Source: Gemmatimonadaceae bacterium
GTDB taxonomy: Bacteria > Gemmatimonadota > Gemmatimonadetes > Gemmatimonadales > Gemmatimonadaceae
Assembly: GCA_035633115.1 (NCBI GenBank)
Contig: DASQFN010000011.1
Span: 62,001 to 126,000, forward strand
DNA: 64,000 nt
Direction: 5' to 3'
This document shows positions 26,062 through 34,693 of the stretch, piece after piece. Below the pieces are notes generated by a model. That model saw nothing but the letters and a program-made list of their open reading frames with translations. It did not search any database and had not been told where the DNA came from. Numbering within the stretch: the first letter of the stretch is position 1; every line of letters starts with the position of its first letter. The position numbers and the translations under genes are program-made.

Positions 26062-26757
26062 TTATGTCCTTTCGAGAACGACTGTGTCGGTGTCGCGCGT
26101 GCCGACGATGTGCGCGACAATAAACGACGGCAGCAGCCCGAGGAGCGCGACAAACAGCGCATAACGCGGGAAGACAATCGAAGCGACCACAACGACGATC
26201 CCCAGTCCCATCATAAGCGCTCCCAGCACGCGATGCGTGCGGTGCCAGGCGGCTCGATCCGTCAGTGTCCGCTTCGTGCGTATACCGACGATCCAGTTCG
26301 GCCGCGTCCTCGGCACTATGTTACCGGCGGCGATGAATCCGACGCCGAGGATTGCGGTGAGGATCTGATAAATCCACGGTGGCGACTGCAGCAGGCTCGC
26401 GATCAGCGCAATGTGCATGAGAGCAAGGAGCGACGTGATCGCAAAAGTCATCGTTGCATAAGTAGGCGCGAACCGGTCCACAGATTCTGATCCGGTTCCT
26501 TCATTCAGCCACCACTCGGGCAGGGGCTTTCGCGGACCACCGACTTTCGAGAGCGCGGTGAGAAGAACCCACACGCCCAACGTGATGGTCGGCAGCAGGA
26601 GTGCAGCCGCAATGCGCGGCACACCCTCGCCGCCTGGAAAGCTGATCGGGAAAAGCGGAGACAGGTCCGGATGTCCCAACGCCGGAAGGCGTGAGAAAAT
26701 CGCTGCCGAGATAGCATATGATCCGATGATCGGGATCGCGGGAGTCCACTTACGCAT
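26062..26757 (-). CDS. SdpI-family membrane protein
   Basis: This 231-residue integral membrane protein has about six hydrophobic segments. The C-terminal half carries the SdpI signature: GNIVPRTRPNWIVGIRT and the following TLTDRAAWHRTHR. In Bacillus, SdpI gives immunity to the SDP toxin and signals to the SdpR repressor. Here it overlaps the upstream ArsR-type regulator by 8 bases, an arrangement equivalent to sdpRI. AAGGAG precedes the ATG at 26757. No SDP-toxin-like gene is visible nearby, so the protein may protect against foreign peptides or have another envelope role. Confidence 0.85.
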   Translation of the reverse strand: MRKWTPAIPIIGSYAISAAIFSRLPALGHPDLSPLFPISFPGGEGVPRIAAALLLPTITLGVWVLLTALSKVGGPRKPLPEWWLNEGTGSESVDRFAPTYATMTFAITSLLALMHIALIASLLQSPPWIYQILTAILGVGFIAAGNIVPRTRPNWIVGIRTKRTLTDRAAWHRTHRVLGALMMGLGIVVVVASIVFPRYALFVALLGLLPSFIVAHIVGTRDTDTVVLERT

Positions 26758-27031
26758 CGGTTTCTCCTTTCTTTGTCCAGTCGAAGATGTGTTCTACGAG
26801 CTCCTGCAACACGGTCGCGTTGAGCTCGTACCGGATGCTGCTCCCGTTGCGCTCGGCTGAGATCAGATCGGCGTCGCGGAGCACAGCCAGGTGGCGCGAG
26901 ATAGTTGGCCACGCGCTCGGGAATCTTTCGGCGATCTCTCCGGAATTCAGCGGACCATGACGCAAGAGCTTGACGATTTCTCGTCGCGTCGGATCTGCCA
27001 GAGCTCTGAAGACGGCGTTAGAACCGGGCAC
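26750..27031 (-). CDS. ArsR/SdpR-family transcriptional regulator
   Basis: This 93-residue winged-helix protein of the ArsR superfamily reads FRALADPTRREIVKLL, followed by the recognition helix region WPTISRHLAVLRDADLI and the wing RNGSSIRYELN. It lacks the Cys-rich metal site of ArsR/SmtB sensors, which fits the SdpR-like group of autorepressors. The start is GTG at 27031 with AGAGG upstream. It lies upstream of and overlaps the SdpI-like gene. The AT-rich palindromic repeat 34-64 bases before its start is a likely operator. Confidence 0.88.
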   Translation of the reverse strand: MPGSNAVFRALADPTRREIVKLLRHGPLNSGEIAERFPSAWPTISRHLAVLRDADLISAERNGSSIRYELNATVLQELVEHIFDWTKKGETDA

Positions 27032-27064
27032 TTCGGCCTCTTTAAGCGGTTATAGGTGAATATA

Positions 27065-27095
27065 AGCTAATTAGCTAATTAGCGCAATAGCTAAG
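27065..27095. promoter_or_regulatory. AT-rich palindromic operator candidate for the SdpR-like gene
   Basis: A perfect 12-bp palindrome AGCTAATTAGCT (27065-27076) overlaps a second copy at 27073-27083. A third half-site, TAGCTAAG, lies at 27088-27095. The stretch is far more AT-rich than its surroundings and lies between the ArsR-type gene and the divergent sigma factor. Confidence 0.65.
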
Positions 27096-27232
27096 TAACG
27101 GTGGCGTTCGGTCGAACCGGATTCGCGCAAATTATGATCTCTTCTGACCCGGCGTACGGTCAAGAACGTTTGCCGGATGCAGGGACGGGAGTCATCTTGA
27201 GTGCTCGCAAGTCCCTCGGGAGACATCCGCGG

Positions 27233-27790
27233 ATGAATGACGACGCGGACATCACGACTCAGCTCGTAGCCTGGCGTGCGGGCGAGCCCTCCGCGCGGGA
27301 GAAGCTGTTCCCTCTCGTTTACGACGAGCTGCGCCGCATCGCGCACCGGCAATTGGGGCGCGAGCACGCCGGACACACCCTCGACACGACCTCGCTCGTC
27401 CACGAGGCCTACCTCAAGCTCGTCGATCAGACGCGCGCGGAATGGACTGACCGGTCCCATTTTTTTGCCGTCGCTGCGAACGCAATGCGTAGAATCCTGG
27501 TGGATTATGCACGCAGCTATCGAACCGACAAGCGCGGTGGCGCGCCGCGGCGCGTAAGTCTCACCGATTCGATGCTCGTCGCGGAGCAGCGCGCTGACAC
27601 GCTCCTCGCCGTGGACGACGCATTGGTCGAGCTCGCCAGCATCGACGAACGCCTGAGCCGCGTTGTGGAATGTCGTTTTTTTGCCGGCCTCACCGAGGAA
27701 GAGACGGCGGAAGTCCTGGGCGTCACCGCTCGTACGGTTCGCCGGGACTGGACCAAAGCGAAAGGGTGGCTCCACAGAACACTCGAGTAG
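27233..27790 (+). CDS. ECF-type RNA polymerase sigma factor (TIGR02999-like)
   Basis: This 185-residue sigma factor has region 2 at about residues 10-95 (LVAWRAGEPSAREKLFPLVYDELRRIA, then SLVHEAYLKLVD and FFAVAANAMRRILVDYAR). Region 4 is at about 125-183 (ERLSRVVECRFFAGLTEEETAEVLGVTARTVRRDW). This belongs to the ECF subgroup often found next to Ser/Thr protein kinases in Acidobacteriota, Planctomycetota and Gemmatimonadota. The kinase gene follows 282 bases downstream. The ATG at 27233 starts the conserved region; the frame is open from 27101. No anti-sigma gene is seen, so control by the adjacent kinase is a reasonable guess. Confidence 0.9.
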   Translation: MNDDADITTQLVAWRAGEPSAREKLFPLVYDELRRIAHRQLGREHAGHTLDTTSLVHEAYLKLVDQTRAEWTDRSHFFAVAANAMRRILVDYARSYRTDKRGGAPRRVSLTDSMLVAEQRADTLLAVDDALVELASIDERLSRVVECRFFAGLTEEETAEVLGVTARTVRRDWTKAKGWLHRTLE

Positions 27791-28072
27791 ACAGCTTCCT
27801 GCATGTCCGCTTTTGGCAGGCATTATCGCGTTCATACGCAAACGTCGCTACGAGTAAATAGGCTCGACCTTGTTCGCGCGAGTGAAGAAAACAATCGCAT
27901 CTTCGCAGTGTGCGTGTCGCGGTACCGTCGGGGCGGTACGGTACTGTACAGAATGCTCGAATGAGACTATGCTCTGACGCGTTGGCCTCCACTTTGTTCG
28001 CCTCGAGCACTTCTCCAGCGACCGTTCGACGGGTGGATGTCGGCGGGCTCGTCCTGGCGAGCGGAGGCTGAC
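27791..28072. other. Intergenic gap between sigma factor and kinase genes
   Basis: This stretch holds no supported gene. A short inverted repeat GTACCG / CGGTAC separated by six bases lies near 27922-27938. Nothing else stands out. Confidence 0.4.
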
Positions 28073-31000
28073 ATGGCGAGAACGAAACTGGTGGAGCTAT
28101 GGCGGGAGGTGTTCGAGGCCGCCGACAGCGCGCTCGAGCTGGACCCCGCAGACCGTCAGGCGTTCGTCGACCGATGTCTCGAAGATCATCCCTCGGTCGG
28201 CGCGGAGCTGAAGGCTCTCATCGACGCCGCGGCGACTCTGTCCACCTTGGAGACGCCTGCAGCTGTTTTTGCCGCGCCGTTCCTGCAGCCAGCCGTGTTG
28301 GACAACGAGTCCGGAGACAACGGCGACAGAAGCAACGCGACGTCGATGTTCGGACCGTACCGCGTCCGCCGCGAGGTCGGATCGGGTGGGATGGGCGCAG
28401 TATATCTCGCTGAGCGTTCGGACGACCAGTACCGAAAAGAAGTAGCCCTCAAGGTTCTGCCGCGTTGGAGCGGCGGCGATCGACGTCGCCTTCAGCGGTT
28501 TCTCGAGGAGCGGCAGATTCTGGCGACGCTCGACCATCCGGGAATCGCGCGACTGCTCGATGGCGGTGTGACGGCCGATGGGCAACCGTGGTTCGCGATG
28601 GAGTACATCGACGGTCAGCCGATAGACAAATACTGCGATGACCTCCGGCTGTCGGTGGAGGAGCGCCTCGAGTTTTTCTGCGAGGCCTGCTCGGCCGTGC
28701 AGTACGCGCATCGCAATCTCGTGGTTCACCGCGATCTGAAGCCGTCGAACATTCTCGTCTCAGCTGATGGCCGTGTTGCGTTGCTGGACTTCGGCATCGC
28801 CAAGCTTCTCGCGGAAGATTCGAACAGCGCAGACGCGGCAAAGACGATTGGCGACAGACTGATGACGCCACTGTATGCCAGTCCCGAACAGATCCGTGGC
28901 GAGCCGGCGTCGACCGCCGCCGACGTCTACGCACTGGGTGTCCTGCTGCATGTACTCCTCACCGGCAGCAGGCCGTATCGTCTTTCAACGTTCGAGAGCT
29001 ATGAGGTTGCGCGTGCTGTGCTCGAGCAGGAGCCCGAGCGGCCATCGGTCTCAGCCGCGCGCGAAAGCGAACCTGTCGGCGCCCGTGCAGCCGAGCGGTC
29101 CGCTGCAGCCCGCGCGCTCTCACGTGGAAGCACATCGGTCAAGCTCGTTCGGCGGCTGCGAGGGGATCTCGACGCGATTGTGCTGAAGGCGATGGCCAAG
29201 GACCCGAGCCGGCGTTACGCAACCGTCGAGCAGCTCGAGACCGACGTCCGGCGACATCTGACCGGCTTGCCTGTTCTCGCCCTACCAGAGAGCCGCTCCT
29301 ATCTCACCCGAAAGTTTATCCGTCGGCATCGCACAGGTGTGGCGATGGCGTCGGCGGCGGCTGTTCTTGTGGTGGGGTTTGCCGCCGTGATGACAGTCCA
29401 GCGATCGAGCATTCGTGCACAGGCGGAGCGGATCGCGCTCGAGCGCGACAGGGCGGAGCAGGTAGGCGGGGTTTTTCTGAACATTTTTCGGACCGTGGCT
29501 CCCGGTGACCGCGGAATTGAGGCGCGGGACATTCTCGATAGCGCGTCAGCCCGCATCAATCAGCAGATGATTGCTCATCCCGAGCAACGTGCCCGGCTGA
29601 TGTTCGAGATGGCCGGAGCGTACCACCGGCTCGAGTCACACGACCGCGCTCGCAGTCTCCTCGATACGTCGCTTGCACTTCGCCGCAACCTGCGGCCGAA
29701 ACCGGATCTCGAGATTGCGGAGACCTTGAATCAGCTGGGGGCGGTGCTCCTCGCGCAGGCGAACATGGTTCGCGCCGAGGAGGCTTACGGTGAGGCGCTT
29801 GCTCTGCGCCGGCGTAAGCTGGGAACACGGCATGCCGATGTGGCGCGCACCCTCATCGGGCTGTCTGCAGTGCGCCGCGCGCAACGACGATTCCCGGAGG
29901 CGGAACGGCTTTCGCGCGAAGCCGTCGCAATCGATGAGTCGCGCGGTCCGAATGCCCGGGCCGATCTGGCGCGCAGCACGAGCGCGCTGGCCGGCGCAAT
30001 TGCCGATGCGGGCGATTACCGCGGCGCGGCAGCGCTGTTTCGCCAGGCGCTCGTGCTCGCGCGTGAAACGCACCCCGAGGAGCACCCGGAAGTTGCCGGC
30101 ACCGTGTTTGATCTCGCGGGTGCGCTCCACGGTGCGGGCGAGCACCGCGCAGCCGATTCGCTCGTTCGCTACGGGCTCGGCCTCAATCGACGTCTGCTCA
30201 CCGCCAATCTGCTGACCGGCGGAGCGAGCGTGTCGACGTCACGGGTCGCCGACACGTCCGGGAGCGTGAACGAGACGGTGAGACGTGCTTTATCGGAGAG
30301 ACCGGTTGCGGCCACTGGGCCGCCCGCTGCCGCGGCCGCGAACAGCTCCAGAATCGTTTTTGTCTCCGACAGAGACGGCCCAGATGCTGTCGGCAATCTG
30401 GGCAATGAGGAGATATACGTGATGAATGCCGACGGAACGGATCAGCGCCGGTTGACACATAGCAAAGCCACAGACAACCAGCCTGCCTTGTCTCCAGATG
30501 GCCGGATGATCGCCTTTACCAGCCAGCGCGCAGGAGGCCTCGACATCTTCGTGATGAATGCGGACGGCACCGAGCAGAGGCAGCTGACCCGTTTCAGCGA
30601 TCGTGGCCTCGGAGCAAACAACCCGACCTGGTCTCCCGACGGAAAACGCATCGCCTTCCGCACGCGGGTGAAGCAAATCGATATCTACACGATAAACGTG
30701 GACGGCACCGGACTGAGGAGAGTTACCAACGACGCAGCTGGCGAGAACACTCCGTCATGGTCACCCGACGGACGACGGATCGCCTTCAGCAGCGGGCTGC
30801 GCCAACGCTTCGAGATTCACGTGGTGGACTCCGACGGACGCAACCCACGGCGCCTCACCTTCAACGACGCGATGGACCATCATCCCGAATGGTCTCCGGA
30901 CGGGCGGCGCATCGCGTTTCACAGCGACCGCGACGGCGATATGGAGATTTACGTCATGAATGCCGACGGCAGTAATCCGGTGCGCCTGACCAGAAATCCT

Positions 31001-31180
31001 GGCCTGGACGCGCATGCGTCGTGGTCCCCCGACGGCCGGCGCATCGTGTTTCACCGAACCGTTCTCGGACACGGGCAGGTCCACGTCATGAACGCCGACG
31101 GCAGTGATGTGAAACGCCTCACGGATTTGTCGCCAGTCGCCTTCAGCGCCTTTCCCAGCTGGGGCCGGGCGCCCCGGTGA
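28073..31180 (+). CDS. Ser/Thr protein kinase with TPR and TolB-like PD40 propeller
   Basis: This 1035-residue protein has a Hanks-type kinase domain at about 96-370: glycine loop GSGGMGAVY, catalytic Lys in ALKVL, VHRDLKPSN, LDFGIAKLL and the APE-like ASPEQIRGE. A single membrane segment (about 418-438, ASAAAVLVVGFAAVMTV) anchors it. Extracytoplasmic TPR repeats cover about 450-700. Six or more PD40/WD40-like blades fill about 755-1035 (repeated YVMNADGT, RRLT, WSPDGRRIAF). The design is a cytosolic kinase with a large periplasmic sensor. GGAGG just before the ATG at 28073 sets the start. Its stop overlaps the TonB receptor start. Confidence 0.94.
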   Translation: MARTKLVELWREVFEAADSALELDPADRQAFVDRCLEDHPSVGAELKALIDAAATLSTLETPAAVFAAPFLQPAVLDNESGDNGDRSNATSMFGPYRVRREVGSGGMGAVYLAERSDDQYRKEVALKVLPRWSGGDRRRLQRFLEERQILATLDHPGIARLLDGGVTADGQPWFAMEYIDGQPIDKYCDDLRLSVEERLEFFCEACSAVQYAHRNLVVHRDLKPSNILVSADGRVALLDFGIAKLLAEDSNSADAAKTIGDRLMTPLYASPEQIRGEPASTAADVYALGVLLHVLLTGSRPYRLSTFESYEVARAVLEQEPERPSVSAARESEPVGARAAERSAAARALSRGSTSVKLVRRLRGDLDAIVLKAMAKDPSRRYATVEQLETDVRRHLTGLPVLALPESRSYLTRKFIRRHRTGVAMASAAAVLVVGFAAVMTVQRSSIRAQAERIALERDRAEQVGGVFLNIFRTVAPGDRGIEARDILDSASARINQQMIAHPEQRARLMFEMAGAYHRLESHDRARSLLDTSLALRRNLRPKPDLEIAETLNQLGAVLLAQANMVRAEEAYGEALALRRRKLGTRHADVARTLIGLSAVRRAQRRFPEAERLSREAVAIDESRGPNARADLARSTSALAGAIADAGDYRGAAALFRQALVLARETHPEEHPEVAGTVFDLAGALHGAGEHRAADSLVRYGLGLNRRLLTANLLTGGASVSTSRVADTSGSVNETVRRALSERPVAATGPPAAAAANSSRIVFVSDRDGPDAVGNLGNEEIYVMNADGTDQRRLTHSKATDNQPALSPDGRMIAFTSQRAGGLDIFVMNADGTEQRQLTRFSDRGLGANNPTWSPDGKRIAFRTRVKQIDIYTINVDGTGLRRVTNDAAGENTPSWSPDGRRIAFSSGLRQRFEIHVVDSDGRNPRRLTFNDAMDHHPEWSPDGRRIAFHSDRDGDMEIYVMNADGSNPVRLTRNPGLDAHASWSPDGRRIVFHRTVLGHGQVHVMNADGSDVKRLTDLSPVAFSAFPSWGRAPR

Positions 31181-33993
31181 TGAAGCAACGGTTCGTCATC
31201 CTTGTGGCGCTCATCGCGATCGCGCCTCCCACTTCTGCGTGGTCACAACCGGCGATCACTCTAGAGGGCCTCGTTCGCGATGAAGCCGGCGGCATCGCGC
31301 GCGCGGAAGTCAGCGCCGTCGACAGTCTCACGAACGAGCGCCGCAATGCCCTGACGAACGATCGCGGGTTCTTCCGCATGCTCGGGATGAGTCCTGGTCG
31401 GTACGCCGTCTCAGCGCGAATCATCGGGTACGCCGCCGGCGTGACGCAAATTGTTCATCTGGTGGCTGGGCAGCGCGCGCAATTGAATTTCATCCTCGAG
31501 CAGGCAACCAGCACGCTCGAAACCGTGCAGGTGCACGTGCAACGTACCGACGCAGCAGAGATCGAGCGCATGTCCGTGTCGACGGCGCTGAGTGCCGAGG
31601 AGATCGAGCGTCTGCCGTTGAATACACGCAACGTGATGGACCTGGCTGCCGTGGCTCCCGGAATCCGTTCGTTTCAGCCGATCGAGGGTCATTCCATTCC
31701 GGGAGCCGGAGCATTGCGCGATGAGCGTGCGCTCAATTTCTATCTCGATGGCGTCGAGATGAAGAACTTCAACAGCAGCAACGTCATGGGCACGCCGCAG
31801 GTCGGCTCGATACTCCCAATTGACGGGCTGCAGGAATTCCGCGTTCTCCTCAATCCATACGACGCAGAGTATACGCGCGGAGCCGGCTACATCATGAGCG
31901 CGGTATCCCACCGCGGAACGAATGAGACTCACGGCTCGGCGTTCGGCTTCTTCCAGAACAAGGACCTGGTCTCCGTCAACGATTTTCAGCGAGGTATTCC
32001 GAACTTCGAGAAGCCGGACTTCAATCGGCGACAAGGCGGCTTTAGCCTGCGTGGACCGATTGTCCGCAACCGCCTTTTCTACGCCGCAAGTTATGAGATT
32101 TCCGACGCGGCCAACTACGTAGCCGTCGTTCCCGGACAGCCGGCGAGCGATCCGGGATACTGGGACCGCTACGCAGGCGTCTTCAATGCCCCGAGCCGGA
32201 ATCAGGCGGGTCTTGTGCGCCTCACTTACGCGGCGAATGTTGCCAATGTATTCGAAGCGATAGTGTCGTCACGCTACTTCACGGGTGAGTCACGGTTCGG
32301 AGGGACCGTGTCGAGAGAGTCGGCGACCGCCTCGGCGTATGCGGTCAACACTGTGAATCTGCGTCATCGGTGGCTGCCCGCGTCGGGGCTGGCAAACGAG
32401 CTCAGTCTCCAGTTCGTCCGTTGGTCAAACGCAAACCGTCGCCTCGTGGCTGGCCCCGAGCTCAGGTATCCGACACTGATCATCGGGCGCGCCAATGAGT
32501 TCGGCGCAGTCAACGAAAAACAGTTCCGTGTCATCGATCGTGTCACATACGGTGTCGGCAGCGGGCCCGGGAGCCATCTCCTCAAGGCAGGATTTGAGGT
32601 TTCACGCGTCAACCTTGACCAGTTCACGCCGAACAACGGGCCGGGTTCGTTCCGGTTCAGGACCGAAAGCGGAGCCCCGTTCGAGGCGTCGATCGGCGTC
32701 GGGTATTTCGATCCCCATTCCGATCGCGATGCCTTCGCTGAGCTCTGGGGTTGGGTCGCCGGCGTTTACTTCAACGATGAATGGGCTGTCACATCGCGTC
32801 TCGTTTTGAACCTCGGCGTCCGCTACGACGCCGACATCAACACCATGAACAACGACTTCACGGTTCCGTGGGCGAGCGACACGGCGATCAACTCGCGGCC
32901 CGAGCTTCGTGGTCTACTCAACCGCAGCGACCGCAAAGACGATCTGAACAATTTTTCGCCGCGGGTCTCATTTTCGTGGGATGTTACAGGAAGTCGACGC
33001 GCATTCATTCGAGGCGGCTTCGGCATCATGTACGACCGCGTGCCGGGTTTCGTGCCGTTCAATGAGCGGCGCACGGCTACATGGCGGACGTACACCTTTA
33101 CGAATCCGGGGACGCTGGATCCGGAAGAGCTTCGGAATCGAGTCATTGCCGGCGCGGGAGGCACTGTTCGTCCCTCCATCACTCTCCTGCCGCAGCGAAT
33201 GGATGTCCCGGAGAACAGGCAATGGTCGCTCGGACTCGGCGCGCAGCTAACGCCTGTCCTGACTTTGAACATCGACTATATCCGTCAGGATGTCCGCCAC
33301 CTCTTTGCATCGGTCAACCTGAATTGGCTGGATGTGTCGCAGACCCCACGACGCGTGCTCTCATCCGCGTATGGCAACATCATCGCGTGGGGAGATTTTG
33401 CTCGTGGGCGCTACCGCGCGCTGCTTACGAATCTCTCATACCATCCGGACAGCACTCTGCGGCTGAATGTTGCGTATACGCTGGCCTCGGCGAAAGCAGA
33501 CTGGGATGTCGAGAACACCCAGGCCCCTGCCGGGGCGGCGAATCAGTTCTACGTAATGCAGCGAATCAGCGGTGATGAGCGGCACCGCTTCGTGCTCTCC
33601 GGAACGTCGGTGCTGCCCTTCGGGATCCGGCTTTCAACTGTAGCGACGGTAGCGAGCCCTCGTCCATACCGCGCGCAGGTGGGAGAAGATGTGAACAAGA
33701 ACAACATGTTCGAGGACGACTTCATCGACGGCACACGTTTTCGGGTTCCGCCGAATGCATGGAGAAACTGGTACCGGGTGGTAGACCTGCGGCTCACCAA
33801 GGGGTTCGAGGTGCGACGTGGCGCGCAGCTCTCTCTGATCGCCGAGGCGTTCAACGTGTTCAACACCGAGAATTATTCGGGATACTTCGGCGTGCAGCGA
33901 AGTCCCACGGGGGAGCCGAGACCGGACTTCGGCTCTCCGAGTGGAATATTCGCAACGAGACAATTACAGCTCGGCAGCAGATTGCAGTTTTGA
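31180..33993 (+). CDS. TonB-dependent outer-membrane receptor with carboxypeptidase-like domain
   Basis: This is a protein of about 937 residues. A signal peptide (to about AWSQ, 23) is followed by a carboxypeptidase-regulatory-like beta domain (about 28-110, LEGLVRDEAGGIARAEVSAV). A plug domain (about 130-230, RNVMDLAAVAPGIRSF, LNFYLDGVEMKN) and a 22-strand-type barrel to the C-terminal Phe (QLGSRLQF) complete it. Such OmpA/Oar-like receptors import oligosaccharides, peptides or siderophores, or serve as adhesive surface proteins. The ATG overlaps the kinase stop (TGATG), so the receptor is made together with the sensor kinase and may be its effector or input. The ligand is unknown. Confidence 0.93.
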   Translation: MKQRFVILVALIAIAPPTSAWSQPAITLEGLVRDEAGGIARAEVSAVDSLTNERRNALTNDRGFFRMLGMSPGRYAVSARIIGYAAGVTQIVHLVAGQRAQLNFILEQATSTLETVQVHVQRTDAAEIERMSVSTALSAEEIERLPLNTRNVMDLAAVAPGIRSFQPIEGHSIPGAGALRDERALNFYLDGVEMKNFNSSNVMGTPQVGSILPIDGLQEFRVLLNPYDAEYTRGAGYIMSAVSHRGTNETHGSAFGFFQNKDLVSVNDFQRGIPNFEKPDFNRRQGGFSLRGPIVRNRLFYAASYEISDAANYVAVVPGQPASDPGYWDRYAGVFNAPSRNQAGLVRLTYAANVANVFEAIVSSRYFTGESRFGGTVSRESATASAYAVNTVNLRHRWLPASGLANELSLQFVRWSNANRRLVAGPELRYPTLIIGRANEFGAVNEKQFRVIDRVTYGVGSGPGSHLLKAGFEVSRVNLDQFTPNNGPGSFRFRTESGAPFEASIGVGYFDPHSDRDAFAELWGWVAGVYFNDEWAVTSRLVLNLGVRYDADINTMNNDFTVPWASDTAINSRPELRGLLNRSDRKDDLNNFSPRVSFSWDVTGSRRAFIRGGFGIMYDRVPGFVPFNERRTATWRTYTFTNPGTLDPEELRNRVIAGAGGTVRPSITLLPQRMDVPENRQWSLGLGAQLTPVLTLNIDYIRQDVRHLFASVNLNWLDVSQTPRRVLSSAYGNIIAWGDFARGRYRALLTNLSYHPDSTLRLNVAYTLASAKADWDVENTQAPAGAANQFYVMQRISGDERHRFVLSGTSVLPFGIRLSTVATVASPRPYRAQVGEDVNKNNMFEDDFIDGTRFRVPPNAWRNWYRVVDLRLTKGFEVRRGAQLSLIAEAFNVFNTENYSGYFGVQRSPTGEPRPDFGSPSGIFATRQLQLGSRLQF

Positions 33994-34021
33994 CGCGGCC
34001 CTGCATCCGACTGCTGCGTTG

Positions 34022-34531
34022 CTAAATGGCAGCCCAGATGAAGTCCTTTGAGGCGCTCACGCCATTCGCGATTCCACTGCTTCCGCCACCGGAATAAGTA
34101 AGCCGGAAGCCAATGGCCCTCGGAGTAGAGCAGGAGCCAAATCCCACGAGCAGCCCAATCGGGTCGACGGAACCGCTGAAGAATCGCTTCCATGTTCCCC
34201 CGCCACTGTTGCACGTCGCGCTCGGCGCATAATTCCCCTTCGCGGAGCAAACCTGGTACGTCACTGTCCCACTCTGAGCGAGATTCCCGAGGTTGTCCCT
34301 CACCTCCGACTTGAGAACCAGATAGGTCCCCACCGGTTCAGTACCCGCGGTGGGCGCCAACCCGCTGCTGGTTCCTTTTAGAAAAGAGATGACATACGAC
34401 CCCGGAGTACTCTGGATGGCCATACGCAGGTCATCATAGCCCGCGTCGGGCGCAACTGGTGACTGCTCCGAACAGGCAAGTACCCCAAATGTTGCTGCCA
34501 GTGCTGCGATTCCACGATTTCGGCGTTCCAT
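34022..34531 (-). CDS. Predicted lipoprotein, unknown function
   Basis: This 169-residue protein has a lipobox GVLAC (Cys at about 20). The mature domain of about 130 residues is rich in Gly, Ser and Thr with beta-type sequence (GSYVISFLKGTSSG, GTVTYQVCSAKG) and three Cys residues that could form disulfides. No family was recognised. It converges on the TonB receptor gene 28 bases away. The next gene on the same strand, encoding an FnIII lipoprotein, ends about 160 bases upstream, so these two surface lipoproteins may be expressed together. Confidence 0.7.
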   Translation of the reverse strand: MERRNRGIAALAATFGVLACSEQSPVAPDAGYDDLRMAIQSTPGSYVISFLKGTSSGLAPTAGTEPVGTYLVLKSEVRDNLGNLAQSGTVTYQVCSAKGNYAPSATCNSGGGTWKRFFSGSVDPIGLLVGFGSCSTPRAIGFRLTYSGGGSSGIANGVSASKDFIWAAI

Positions 34532-34693
34532 GCGTGACTCCGTGTGAAGGGATTGAGCAAATCATCGGTAGGTGCCTTCTCCGCTCCCGTGGCCCGCAGC
34601 AATCCTGACATGTGAGAACGCGAGGAATGAAGGGAAAAGCGGACAAACCCGATTGCTGCAGCCTCGATGTGCGTTACGGCTCGAGTCTGCGCC

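Noticed and set aside
25605-26192. Acetyltransferase with a 48-residue N-terminal extension
   Set aside because: The extension is Ser/Arg-rich, overlaps the neighbouring gene and precedes the conserved domain start at 26048.
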